Shown here: piece by piece, positions 7,503 through 14,117 of the stretch
Numbering within the stretch: position 1 is the stretch's first letter
How the letters are laid out: the number at the start of each line of letters is the position of its first letter
Source: WGMK01 sp046047315
GTDB taxonomy: Bacteria; Hydrogenedentota; Hydrogenedentia; Hydrogenedentales; JAEUWI01
Direction of reading: 5' to 3'
Assembly: GCA_046047315.1 (NCBI GenBank)
Contig: JBJOID010000140.1
Location: 1-16,970, forward strand
DNA: 16,970 nucleotides
Made by a program: the position numbers and the translations under genes
Notes under the pieces: generated by a model
Databases searched by the model: none
What the model saw: only the letters and a program-made list of their open reading frames with translations
What the model was told of the DNA's origin: nothing

Positions 7503-7510
7503 GAGGAGGG
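7503..7510 (+). promoter_or_regulatory. Strong Shine-Dalgarno sequence not matched to the annotated start
   Basis: GAGGAGGG is the strongest ribosome-binding site in this part of the window, but the first ATG of the HD-domain gene is 42 nt away at 7552. At normal spacing it faces an in-frame ATT at 7516 (5 nt) or an out-of-frame TTG at 7517 (6 nt). The TTG opens a 12-codon frame whose TGA (7553-7555) overlaps the HD-gene ATG. Either a rare start codon or a short coupling peptide would explain it. Confidence 0.4.
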
Positions 7511-7551
7511 CACTAATTGAACCTTGGTCAGAAATCTTGCTTACTGGTCTC

Positions 7552-8136
7552 ATGAACCTAATCAACCCGATACCGTTGCCTCTAGGGATGCTGGTTCCAC
7601 AGCCGAGAGACTTTCGCCATCCGAGTTACGTTCACGGCCAGGAGCACGTATCGCGCGTCATGATTCATGCGTTCCTGCTCTTGCAACTCACGCGGCAACC
7701 CCACCTCGCCAGTGCCCTTTGGGCTTCGGTCTATTTGCACGACCTCGCCCGCACCCATGACGGCTTATGCTACCGGCACGGTGCAGATGCGGCGCGCCGT
7801 TTCCATGAGTACAGACCCCAGTTCCAACAGGCGGGCCTTCACCCCGACGAGGAGCACGCGGTGCGCACCGCCGTTGCTTGGCACGCCGTGCCTGCCGAGT
7901 TGAAGCGTGAACACCGCCACGCTCCACTTGTGCATCTCCTAAAAGATGCCGACGGCCTCGATCGCGTGCGTATCGGGGATCTTGATCCCCGATACCTGCG
8001 CTATCGCGAGAGCCATGACCTGCTGGATTTCGCGGAGGTGCTGTTCAACCGAACGCACCGCAGGGCATCTCCCGGTGCCAACTACTTCCCCTGGCTTTGG
8101 GAACAGGCGCAGTCCCTTCTTAAGATTGCACTCTGA
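7552..8136 (+). CDS. HD-domain protein, putative metal-dependent phosphohydrolase
   Basis: The 194-residue frame carries the HD-superfamily pattern: HVSRV (32-36), the diagnostic H63-D64 in YLHDLAR, then H76, H111 in AVAWHA, and KDADGLDRVR (131-140), which fits the DADxLD element. HD proteins are usually metal-dependent phosphohydrolases acting on nucleotides or phosphoesters, but the substrate cannot be predicted. Domain coverage is complete for a small single-domain member. The start is uncertain. The ATG at 7552 has no Shine-Dalgarno sequence, a TTG lies in frame at 7537, and the frame is open to 7504. A strong site at 7503-7510 would serve an ATT start at 7516 that adds a plausible MEPWSEILLTGL. 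The gene stands alone, with 139 bp upstream and 170 bp downstream free of genes, and its codon use looks less GC-biased than the genes to its left. Confidence 0.8.
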   Translation: MNLINPIPLPLGMLVPQPRDFRHPSYVHGQEHVSRVMIHAFLLLQLTRQPHLASALWASVYLHDLARTHDGLCYRHGADAARRFHEYRPQFQQAGLHPDEEHAVRTAVAWHAVPAELKREHRHAPLVHLLKDADGLDRVRIGDLDPRYLRYRESHDLLDFAEVLFNRTHRRASPGANYFPWLWEQAQSLLKIAL

Positions 8137-8306
8137 GTCCATGGACGTGGAGTTTTCCGTTGTCCAGACCGATGGAGTGGCGTGTCTAACTGACCCGAGC
8201 GGCTAAGCAGCAGATTACTCGTTACACCCCTCCGGCGGCCCTCCCCGTACCCATTCGCGTAAAGTATTGCGATTCACGAACAACTCGCCACCAGGTCCAT
8301 TCGTAT
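8137..8306. other. Intergenic region without a recognised feature
   Basis: These 170 bp separate the HD-domain and GNAT genes. I see no convincing promoter, terminator, repeat or small RNA. TAAAGT at 8260-8265 is a weak -10 candidate without a -35. An 86-codon frame that crosses the left part is a shadow of the HD gene. Confidence 0.5.
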
Positions 8307-8930
8307 ATGAAAGCAAGCTTCCGCACGGCCAACTCGCAAGACGCCGATGCCCTCGTGCCGCATGTCTATGCCTCCGGCCCTGACACCTTCAACTACGTGT
8401 TCACCGCGCCGGCACGCCGGGTGAACGCACAAGGCTTCTTGCGCCGTGCCCTCGCACGGCCCATGGGCGAGTTCGGTTACAGCGTCCACCTCGCCGGCGA
8501 GGTGGAGGGGCGCATCATCGCGGCTGGCGCCGGCTTCGACGCAAGGCTCATGAGTAATGCCACGCTGCCCATGCTGCGCTCCATCATCGGGACCTATGGC
8601 CTACTCGATTCAATCGGCGTCATACGCCGCGGCCTCGCCGTCGAGCACCTGCTGCCACCACCCAAGGGCGACGAATGGGCTCTGGTTCACCTCGGCGTGT
8701 CCGAAGAACTACGCGGCCACGGCATCGGCGGACAACTCATCGAGGCCCTCCTCCAACGCGGCCGCGCGCGAGGCTGTCGCGTCGCCGTCCTCGACGTCTC
8801 CCTAGAAAACCCACGCGCCCAATTCCTCTACGAACGCATGGGATTCAACGTTACCCGCGAAGTCACCGCCAACCTCCGCAACCAACACGGCCACGTCCCC
8901 GGCTTCCGACGGATGGAAATGGTTTTGTAG
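8307..8930 (+). CDS. GNAT-family N-acetyltransferase
   Basis: GNAT enzymes move an acetyl group from acetyl-CoA to an amine on a small molecule or protein. The acetyl-CoA site is clear in the C-terminal half: LVHLGVSEELRGHGIGG (126-142) contains beta-4 and the R/QxxGxG/A pyrophosphate-binding loop (R136, G139, G141). It is followed by a helix and VLDVSLENPRAQFLYERMGF (161-180), with Y175 at the usual general-acid position. Residues 1-60 form the variable N-terminal substrate region, and a helical insert (85-115) may line the pocket. The length (207) is slightly above the family norm. The ATG at 8307 has only a weak AGG upstream, but no other start fits the MKASFRTANSQD beginning of the fold. 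The substrate is unknown. The gene ends 10 bp from the convergent 105-residue protein. Confidence 0.87.
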   Translation: MKASFRTANSQDADALVPHVYASGPDTFNYVFTAPARRVNAQGFLRRALARPMGEFGYSVHLAGEVEGRIIAAGAGFDARLMSNATLPMLRSIIGTYGLLDSIGVIRRGLAVEHLLPPPKGDEWALVHLGVSEELRGHGIGGQLIEALLQRGRARGCRVAVLDVSLENPRAQFLYERMGFNVTREVTANLRNQHGHVPGFRRMEMVL

Positions 8931-8939
8931 GGAGGGGCT

Positions 8940-8955
8940 GCTACGAATTAGTAGC
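8940..8955. repeat. Small inverted repeat between convergent genes
   Basis: GCTAC (8940-8944), a 6 nt loop and GTAGC (8951-8955) form a perfect 5 bp stem across the gap between the convergent GNAT and 105-residue genes, where a two-way terminator would be expected. It overlaps the last codons of the minus-strand gene and lacks a clear T-run, so terminator function is doubtful. Confidence 0.2.
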
Positions 8956-9258
8956 TTGAAGATGAGGGGCCGCTCTACTCAGGAAATCTAGAAAAGCATC
9001 TTCTTCACGCAAGGGGACCGGCAAGACAGTAATGAGTTCGGGGACATCATCCTTTTTCTGCATCGGTAAGAGGCGCAACCAGTAGCGAGGAATAAAGCAG
9101 GCTTCGTCTTTCCGGTATGCCGTGAAATACACAACACCTTCACGACTGCAATTAAAATAAATCGTTGGGGGCTGCGAGTCATGGACGAGCTTCTTCCCGC
9201 GTACCACTTGGGCAAAGCCAAGCTTCTTCAACAGGAACTCGTAATCTACTTTAGTCAA
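8941..9258 (-). CDS. Hypothetical 105-residue protein with TTG start
   Basis: I do not recognise this protein with certainty. It begins DYEFLLKKLGF, followed by basic KKLVHDS and a beta segment PPTIYFN, then VVYFTAYRKDE and a helical C-terminus. The alpha-beta-beta opening and LLKKLGF followed by a basic histidine-containing segment loosely recall the HicA/YcfA toxin fold, but the typical GSH motif is absent and it is longer than HicA, so this is weak. The frame starts with TTG at 9258 because a TGA stop lies two codons upstream and no ATG begins the conserved-looking part; AAGG lies about 15 nt upstream. Composition is less GC-rich than its neighbours, with many AAA, ATT and TTC codons, which suggests a weakly adapted or transferred gene. 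No antitoxin-like partner is adjacent. Confidence 0.6.
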   Translation of the reverse strand: MTKVDYEFLLKKLGFAQVVRGKKLVHDSQPPTIYFNCSREGVVYFTAYRKDEACFIPRYWLRLLPMQKKDDVPELITVLPVPLREEDAFLDFLSRAAPHLQATNS

Positions 9259-9297
9259 TTCTCAGCTTTCTATTCCTTTACCCCATACCCGCCTCCG

Positions 9298-9340
9298 CGA
9301 ACCTCCTCCTATCTGCACCTCTGCGTTGAATCTTTCTTCC
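9298..9340. repeat. Possible degenerate copy of a dispersed GCAGAG-type intergenic repeat
   Basis: Read on the minus strand this stretch contains TTCAACGCAGAGGTGCAGAT followed by AGGAGGAGGTTCGCGGAGGC. Purine-rich runs of this kind (AACGCAGAGGCGCAGAGG) recur between genes in many bacterial genomes, as I remember them. Only one copy is in this window, so the repeat status rests on memory. It fills most of the 85 bp gap between the oxidoreductase and the small hypothetical gene. Confidence 0.3.
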
Positions 9341-9343
9341 CCG

Positions 9344-10372
9344 TCACCCCAACGGCAACGCCACCGGCCTGCCCTCCGTCCCCGACCGATCCGCCGCGAT
9401 GATGATCTCGTGCGTCTTATACGCGTCGGCGATACTGGTGTCGGATTCCTTGTCATTCAAGATGCAATCGACGAGATGGTTGGCCTCGTCCTGGAAGGGA
9501 TGGTGGGTCACGTCGCCGCTGTCGGGGAGGATGGTGGGCACTTCGACCCAACTGGTCTGGCCGGGATACGCCTTGCGGGAATAGATGCGGTTGTTCTTAA
9601 TGGTGCCTTCGGTGCCGACGAGGTTGATGTTGAACACGTAGGGCTGGATGCACTCGATGCAGCTGGCCACCTTGCCGAGACGGTCATCGGTGAATTTCAG
9701 CACGGTGACGGAGGTGGGGTTGTATTCGTATTCCGCGAAGTCCTTGCCCTTGCCAAAGGTCGCGTACTGGAATACCTCGGCCACTTCGCCCCCCATGAAC
9801 CAGCGGAGTGCATCGAGCGCATGGCACCCGGCGGATAGCAGCGAGCTGCCTCCGATTTCCTTCTTCACGTTCCAGCCATATTGCCCATACCACGGGCCGA
9901 TGCCGTGGAAGTAGTCCACCTCACCATAAAACACATTGCCAATGCTCTGCGCCGCCAACTGCGCCTTGATGATTTCGAAGAGCGGATTCCACCGCAGCAC
10001 AAAGCTGACCACCGACTTCACGCCGCTGTCCGCCGCCGCATCGCGAATGTCGCGCAAGTCCGGCAGGGTGTTGGCCATCGCCTTTTCCAGCATCAGGTGC
10101 TTGCCTGCCTTCGCCGCGGCCACCGCCTGGTCGCGGTGCACATGTGGCGGCGTGGCGATGGAGATGATGTCGATGTCGGGGTGATCGAGCAGGTGCTGGA
10201 AGTTGTCCGTCGTCTCGCAGTCCAGCCCGCACTCGTCGGCCTTGGCGCGGGCCTTGGCCGGGGTGCGGCCGCAGAGCGCGATCACCTTGGTGTGCGGGTT
10301 CCGCTGAAAGGCCCGGATATGTTCCCCCGACACCCACCCCGTGCCCACGATGCCCACGCCCATCTTGTCCAT
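9344..10372 (-). CDS. Gfo/Idh/MocA-family NAD(P)-dependent oxidoreductase
   Basis: This family oxidises or reduces hydroxyl groups on sugars, inositols and nucleotide sugars with NAD(P). The N-terminal Rossmann fold shows VGIVGTGWVSGEH (6-18) with the GxGxxG-type loop, SIATPPHVH (71-79) and LEKAM (95-99), where K97 is the usual catalytic lysine (the family norm is EKP; here alanine replaces proline). The C-terminal domain has the conserved GCHALDALRW (182-191) with H184 and D187. The 342-residue length is typical. The ATG at 10372 is well supported by AAGGAG (10379-10384) with a 6 nt spacer. It lies 86 bp downstream of the DegT-type aminotransferase on the same strand. In O-antigen pathways such as WbpB/WbpE a dehydrogenase of this family oxidises a sugar that a DegT enzyme then aminates, so a joint role is plausible. 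A stand-alone sugar or inositol dehydrogenase is the alternative. Confidence 0.9.
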   Translation of the reverse strand: MDKMGVGIVGTGWVSGEHIRAFQRNPHTKVIALCGRTPAKARAKADECGLDCETTDNFQHLLDHPDIDIISIATPPHVHRDQAVAAAKAGKHLMLEKAMANTLPDLRDIRDAAADSGVKSVVSFVLRWNPLFEIIKAQLAAQSIGNVFYGEVDYFHGIGPWYGQYGWNVKKEIGGSSLLSAGCHALDALRWFMGGEVAEVFQYATFGKGKDFAEYEYNPTSVTVLKFTDDRLGKVASCIECIQPYVFNINLVGTEGTIKNNRIYSRKAYPGQTSWVEVPTILPDSGDVTHHPFQDEANHLVDCILNDKESDTSIADAYKTHEIIIAADRSGTEGRPVALPLG

Positions 10373-10378
10373 GTCTTG

Positions 10379-10413
10379 CTCCTTCTGCGATTGCGTGCCG
10401 ACACCTCACTATA
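10379..10413 (-). promoter_or_regulatory. Strong ribosome-binding site and possible -10 box before the oxidoreductase gene
   Basis: On the minus strand AAGGAG (10379-10384) sits 6 nt before the ATG at 10372. Further upstream TATAGT (10408-10413) matches 5 of 6 bases of the -10 consensus, but no -35 box is evident. The gene may have its own weak promoter as well as read-through from the aminotransferase operon. Confidence 0.4.
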
Positions 10414-10458
10414 CGGTGGAAAAGGCTCGAATGCGAGGAGGGCGCGGAGGTGACGGGC

Positions 10459-11652
10459 TCAACCCCGGCGCTTCACCAGACGGTTGAGCGCCTTGGCCAC
10501 GCGTTCGACGGCGCGCTCGGAAAGCTCCTCATACATGGGCAGGGCCATGGCGTGGTGGGGGAGGGCGGCGGCATGGGGGCAGTCGCCAAAGCCGCGCGGG
10601 GCGGCCACGTCGTCGGCGATTTCGTCGCCAATGGCGGTGTCGATTCCCCGCCGCAGCAGGGCCAGGCGCGCCGCGCCCGCGTCAATGGGCAATCGCACCA
10701 CGTAGAAATACCAGGTGGAGCGCGCGTTGTCCGCCACGTGCTGGGGACGGATGGACGGATGCAACAGGGCGTTGTAACATTCGGCCAGCCGGTTGCGCGC
10801 GGCAATCCGTTCCTCCAGCGAGGTGGCTTTCTCCAGGCCCAGCTGCGCCTGCGCCGGGGTGTAGGCCGCTGCGCCCGAGGGCACCCGCTGCCGGTTGCGG
10901 TAAAGCGCGCTCAAGGGGCCGCGCGTGCGCGGGTCGGCCAACAGGTAGAGCAGTGGCCAGGCCAGGCCGCTGCCCATCAGCAGGCGTTCGGTCTTGAGGG
11001 CCTGCACCTTCGCAGTCAGTCCTTCCAAGTCATGGGGCAGTTGGGCGGTCTCGCGCCGCAGGTATTCCACCAGCGCGTCGTCGTTCGTCACCACCGCGCC
11101 GCCGCCATAAGTGTTCAGCGGTTTAGTGATCTCGAAACTGAAGAATCCCGCATGCCCGAAGGTGCCCGTCTGCAGGCCGTCGAGCGTGGCGCCCAACGAA
11201 TGCGCGCAGTCCTCCACCACCTTCACCCCCCGCTCCTCCGCCATGGCCACGATGTCCTGCACCGGGGCGGGCGCGCCAAAGGCATGCAACACGATGACCG
11301 CCCTCGTCGACTCGCTCATGCGGGCGCGCACGCTGTCCACGGTCACGTTCATGGTATGCGGATCGATATCGGCGGGAATGGCCCTTGCGCCCAGTCCTTC
11401 TACCAGTGGAATCAGCGCCCCCAGCGTGTAGGCCGGCACCACCACTTCGTCGCCCGCGCGCACGCCCAGGTATCGCAGGATGAGCGTCATGCCCTGTCGC
11501 CCGGAATTCAGGCAGACGGCGTGCTTCGCCCCGGTGTATGCCGCAAGCACCAGCTCGAACTGGTTCACGGCCTCGGCGGGCTGGGGGGGAGACTTCAGCA
11601 TGCGCTCCAGCTCTCCCGGCATCACGTGGGGCCATCGGCGTGGAATCAACAT
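10459..11652 (-). CDS. DegT/DnrJ/EryC1/StrS-family PLP-dependent aminotransferase
   Basis: These enzymes aminate keto-sugars, usually nucleotide-linked, to build amino sugars of O-antigens, capsules and antibiotics. Visible PLP-site elements are LNSGRQGM (48-55), PAYTLGA (73-79), the cofactor-contacting aspartate in VEDCAHSLGA (146-155, D148), and FSFEITKPLNTYGGGAVV (171-188) with the Schiff-base lysine K177. Most relatives have a GEGG element after the lysine; here it is YGGG. The C-terminal domain contains YFYVVRLP (315-322) and a helical end, and 397 residues is normal. The ATG overlaps the end of the glycosyltransferase gene by 7 bp, and GGAGG (11660-11664) with a 7 nt spacer lies inside that gene, so translation is probably coupled. 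With the GT9 and radical SAM genes it suggests glycan biosynthesis; the exact sugar is unknown. Confidence 0.9.
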   Translation of the reverse strand: MLIPRRWPHVMPGELERMLKSPPQPAEAVNQFELVLAAYTGAKHAVCLNSGRQGMTLILRYLGVRAGDEVVVPAYTLGALIPLVEGLGARAIPADIDPHTMNVTVDSVRARMSESTRAVIVLHAFGAPAPVQDIVAMAEERGVKVVEDCAHSLGATLDGLQTGTFGHAGFFSFEITKPLNTYGGGAVVTNDDALVEYLRRETAQLPHDLEGLTAKVQALKTERLLMGSGLAWPLLYLLADPRTRGPLSALYRNRQRVPSGAAAYTPAQAQLGLEKATSLEERIAARNRLAECYNALLHPSIRPQHVADNARSTWYFYVVRLPIDAGAARLALLRRGIDTAIGDEIADDVAAPRGFGDCPHAAALPHHAMALPMYEELSERAVERVAKALNRLVKRRG

Positions 11653-12869
11653 GGTGGGGCCTCCATCCGCTCAGACAGGCATTCCGCCACCGCTGCCACG
11701 ATTTCTTCCACGGTGATGCTCTTCACGCAGAGATTATTGCCACAGGAACTCAGGCGGTAGTTGAAGGCGGTCAGGCAGGGGCTGCAAGCCACAGGGTGGT
11801 GCAGCACCCTGTTTCGTGTGCCCAGCGGGCCAAACAGCGTGGGGGTCTCCGGTCCATACAGCGCCACCAGGTGCACGGGGGTCAAGGCCGAAAAATGCGC
11901 CGGGCCGCTGTCGTTCGTCACCAGCAGGTCGGCCATGCTCAGAAGCGTCAGCAGGTCGGCCAGGTTCAGGTGGCCCGACAGGGAATGCACCCGGCGGCTA
12001 TTGGACTGTTCCGCTATCCAGCCGATGTCCTCGTTTTCTGAGGACAGGCCCGTCAACAAGACTGCGCCATCGGGATAACGACGCATCAAGGCTTCTGCCA
12101 AAGCAACGTAGTTCTCCTTGGGCCACTTGCGCACGCGCAGCGCGTCGCCGGTGTTCGGGTGAAAGACGAACAAGGGGCGGGGGAGGGGATTGCCAAAGCG
12201 CGCCTCGAGCGCGCCGCGTACCTTGACCAGCGAGGCTTCGGGCGGCGTGAAGGTCGGCGGCTGCCGCCGAGGGGCCGGCACTTCCGCCTTGAGCATGGGG
12301 GTTTCCCTTGGGTCGCTCGTCAACGCCATCACCAGCACCTCGTAGGCGTCCGCCGTGTGCAGGTAGGGGTTGTAGAGCACCTTGTGCGTCATCAGATCGC
12401 CGCGATAGGGACCACCCGCGTTGAATGCATGCAGCCCCACCCGCACCCGGCTGCCGCAGAGGTAGGTCAAGGCCGCCGAACCCCGCGCAAAAAACTCCAT
12501 ATCCACCGTCGCGTCTATGCGCCGCCGCCTCACGCGCGCGATCACGCGCAGGGTATCGGTGAATACCTGCCAGGGGTTGTTGCTTCGAATCGAGAAGATG
12601 TTGCCCGAGGGCAACAGGTTGAGCATGTCAAGGATGTGCGCGTTCTGATCAAACGTAACAAAGAACACGTTCTCCCGGCCGACCAGGTCGATGGCCCGCA
12701 TGATGGCCGGGCAGGCCACCACCAGCGCGCCCTGTTCCTCCAGCTTGATGAAGAGAATCCTCGCCGGCGCGTCGGGCTTCTTCCGTCGTGGAATCAGGCG
12801 TGCAACGCGGTCCGCCTGCGTCAGCAACCAGCAGACGGGCCGCCCCACCCAATGATCGATCAATCGCAT
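11646..12869 (-). CDS. Glycosyltransferase family 9 (heptosyltransferase-like)
   Basis: GT9 enzymes transfer a sugar, classically ADP-heptose, to a growing lipopolysaccharide or glycan at the inner face of the membrane. The GT-B fold is apparent: an N-terminal acceptor domain starting ARILFIKLEEQGALV (36-50), and a C-terminal donor domain with FVFHPNTGD (234-242) and the family signature TNDSGPAHFSALTPVHLVALYG (within 318-339). In classical heptosyltransferases a GD pair near residue 47 supplies the catalytic aspartate; here it reads GA, so that residue is missing. Four cysteines near the end (C362, C365, C376, C381) resemble a cysteine cluster often seen in this family. I chose the ATG at 12869 (407 residues), 17 bp after the radical SAM stop; the frame continues upstream to 13085 but only over that gene. 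The donor sugar is unknown. Confidence 0.88.
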   Translation of the reverse strand: MRLIDHWVGRPVCWLLTQADRVARLIPRRKKPDAPARILFIKLEEQGALVVACPAIMRAIDLVGRENVFFVTFDQNAHILDMLNLLPSGNIFSIRSNNPWQVFTDTLRVIARVRRRRIDATVDMEFFARGSAALTYLCGSRVRVGLHAFNAGGPYRGDLMTHKVLYNPYLHTADAYEVLVMALTSDPRETPMLKAEVPAPRRQPPTFTPPEASLVKVRGALEARFGNPLPRPLFVFHPNTGDALRVRKWPKENYVALAEALMRRYPDGAVLLTGLSSENEDIGWIAEQSNSRRVHSLSGHLNLADLLTLLSMADLLVTNDSGPAHFSALTPVHLVALYGPETPTLFGPLGTRNRVLHHPVACSPCLTAFNYRLSSCGNNLCVKSITVEEIVAAVAECLSERMEAPPC

Positions 12870-12886
12870 CGAGCGCGCTTGCAAGG

Positions 12887-14029
12887 CTAACGGTTCTCCG
12901 TCCGTACGTGGCCATGCTGCCGTCGGCCGAGATAGTACCGCAGCGCATGGAAGCTCGCCGCCGGATAGCGCAGGAATGTGCGCACGCTCAGGCGCAGGCT
13001 CAACTCCGCGTTCGTGGTGTCCCAGCATGCGACGTCGCAACCACGCACCAGTTGCCGGTGCTGCTGGAACTCGTCGCTCATCCACAGCTCGTGCAGCGGG
13101 CGTTGCCGCACGTTCGCCATTCCGGCCTTGTCAAAGCAGGCCGAAAGGTTTCCCTGCGCGTCGATGGTCGTTATCGCGTACCCGGCGTAACAATAGAAGT
13201 TGGATGCCGGTGGACGATAGTGGTTGGTAATTCCCTTGAAGAAAGGCTCCGAGGTGCTCTCCAACTGCGTTCGCGCAAGGCGCGTTCGAACCTCACCGAT
13301 GACGTCATCAAGATGTCCAAGGTCGGACTCATCGAAGACCATGTCCTCGTAGTCGGTGAGTGGCTTGTCCTTGTGCTGCAGGTTGGAGTGAATGGGTGCG
13401 AACTTGATTTGGTCCACCCCCTCCTGTGCGGCCCACGGGACCATGTCGGGCAGGGTGTCCAGATTGTGACGGTTAATCACGCAGTTGACACCGATGCGCA
13501 CCCCGGGCGCGCCCTGCCGCAGGCGGCGGATGCCTTCCAGCGTGCGGGCGAACATGCCCTTGCCGCGAATCAAATCGTGCGTTTCCGGATCGGTGCTTTC
13601 GAGTGACACCGAAACCGTCTCGATACCCAACGCCTCAATTTGCGCCACGTTCTTGTCGTTGAGCAGCAGGCCATTGGTGTTCAGGTGAACCGCCATGCCC
13701 TTGGCACGAATGTGGGCAATGAGGTCGAAGAGGTCCTTCCGCAGCAGCGCCTCGCCTCCCGTGATGGAGACAATGCGGGTGCGCAGCTTTGCTGCCGAAT
13801 CAATGACCGCCTTCCACTCCTCCAGTGTCAGCATGTCGTGATCGCCGGGAGAATAGTCGCACGCGCCGCACATCTTACACTTCAGCTGGCACTTGTCGGT
13901 GGCCATGATGGCGAGGATGGGCAGGGTGCGCGGGCGCAGGTTGAAGCGGCGGCAAAGCCACACTTCCGCCATCCCGGCGATGTTGCGCGCCAGCTTCACA
14001 GGGGAGCTTGCTGTCGTGTTTAGGCCCAT
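12887..14029 (-). CDS. Radical SAM protein with SPASM-like C-terminal cysteines
   Basis: Radical SAM enzymes use a 4Fe-4S cluster to split S-adenosylmethionine and start radical reactions. The cluster motif CxxxCxxC is clear in DKCQLKCKMCGAC (45-57; C47, C51, C54). It is followed by the SAM-binding ITGGEALLRKDL (89-100), a barrel strand HLNTNGLLL (115-123), and VSLES (141-145). Later cysteines C280 (FYCYAGY), C298 (LSACFD), C331 and C335 resemble a SPASM or shortened twitch domain that would hold an additional cluster. The 380-residue length suits such two-domain members, which often modify peptides or act in cell-envelope and cofactor pathways. The ATG at 14029 is preferred over the frame start at 14167, which would run into the upstream gene. 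It leads an apparent operon with GT9 and DegT genes, so a glycan-related substrate is a reasonable guess, not a demonstrated one. Confidence 0.9.
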   Translation of the reverse strand: MGLNTTASSPVKLARNIAGMAEVWLCRRFNLRPRTLPILAIMATDKCQLKCKMCGACDYSPGDHDMLTLEEWKAVIDSAAKLRTRIVSITGGEALLRKDLFDLIAHIRAKGMAVHLNTNGLLLNDKNVAQIEALGIETVSVSLESTDPETHDLIRGKGMFARTLEGIRRLRQGAPGVRIGVNCVINRHNLDTLPDMVPWAAQEGVDQIKFAPIHSNLQHKDKPLTDYEDMVFDESDLGHLDDVIGEVRTRLARTQLESTSEPFFKGITNHYRPPASNFYCYAGYAITTIDAQGNLSACFDKAGMANVRQRPLHELWMSDEFQQHRQLVRGCDVACWDTTNAELSLRLSVRTFLRYPAASFHALRYYLGRRQHGHVRTENR

Positions 14030-14096
14030 GGCCGGTATCTGCCCGTACAATAGAAACCGCGGGAACGCCGAAGCTTCCCGCCCCTTCCCGCGCCTG

Positions 14097-14105
14097 ATTC
14101 TAGCA
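14097..14105 (-). promoter_or_regulatory. Extended -10 promoter candidate for the radical SAM-GT9-DegT operon
   Basis: On the minus strand TGCTAGAAT carries the TGn extension and TAGAAT (14097-14102, 5 of 6 to consensus). It lies just after the stop codon of the large surface-protein gene. Transcription would begin near 14090, about 60 nt before the radical SAM ATG. No -35 box is recognisable, and no rho-independent terminator separates the two genes. Confidence 0.35.
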
Positions 14106-14117
14106 CACGCGCCGCAC

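Noticed and set aside
10450..11760. 436-codon open frame on the plus strand
   Set aside because: It is antisense to the DegT aminotransferase with its clear PLP site. The product is low-complexity G, R, H and Q sequence without family features.
12870..13085. N-terminal extension of the GT9 protein
   Set aside because: It overlaps the end of the radical SAM gene, including its C-terminal cysteines, and has no GT9-like sequence.
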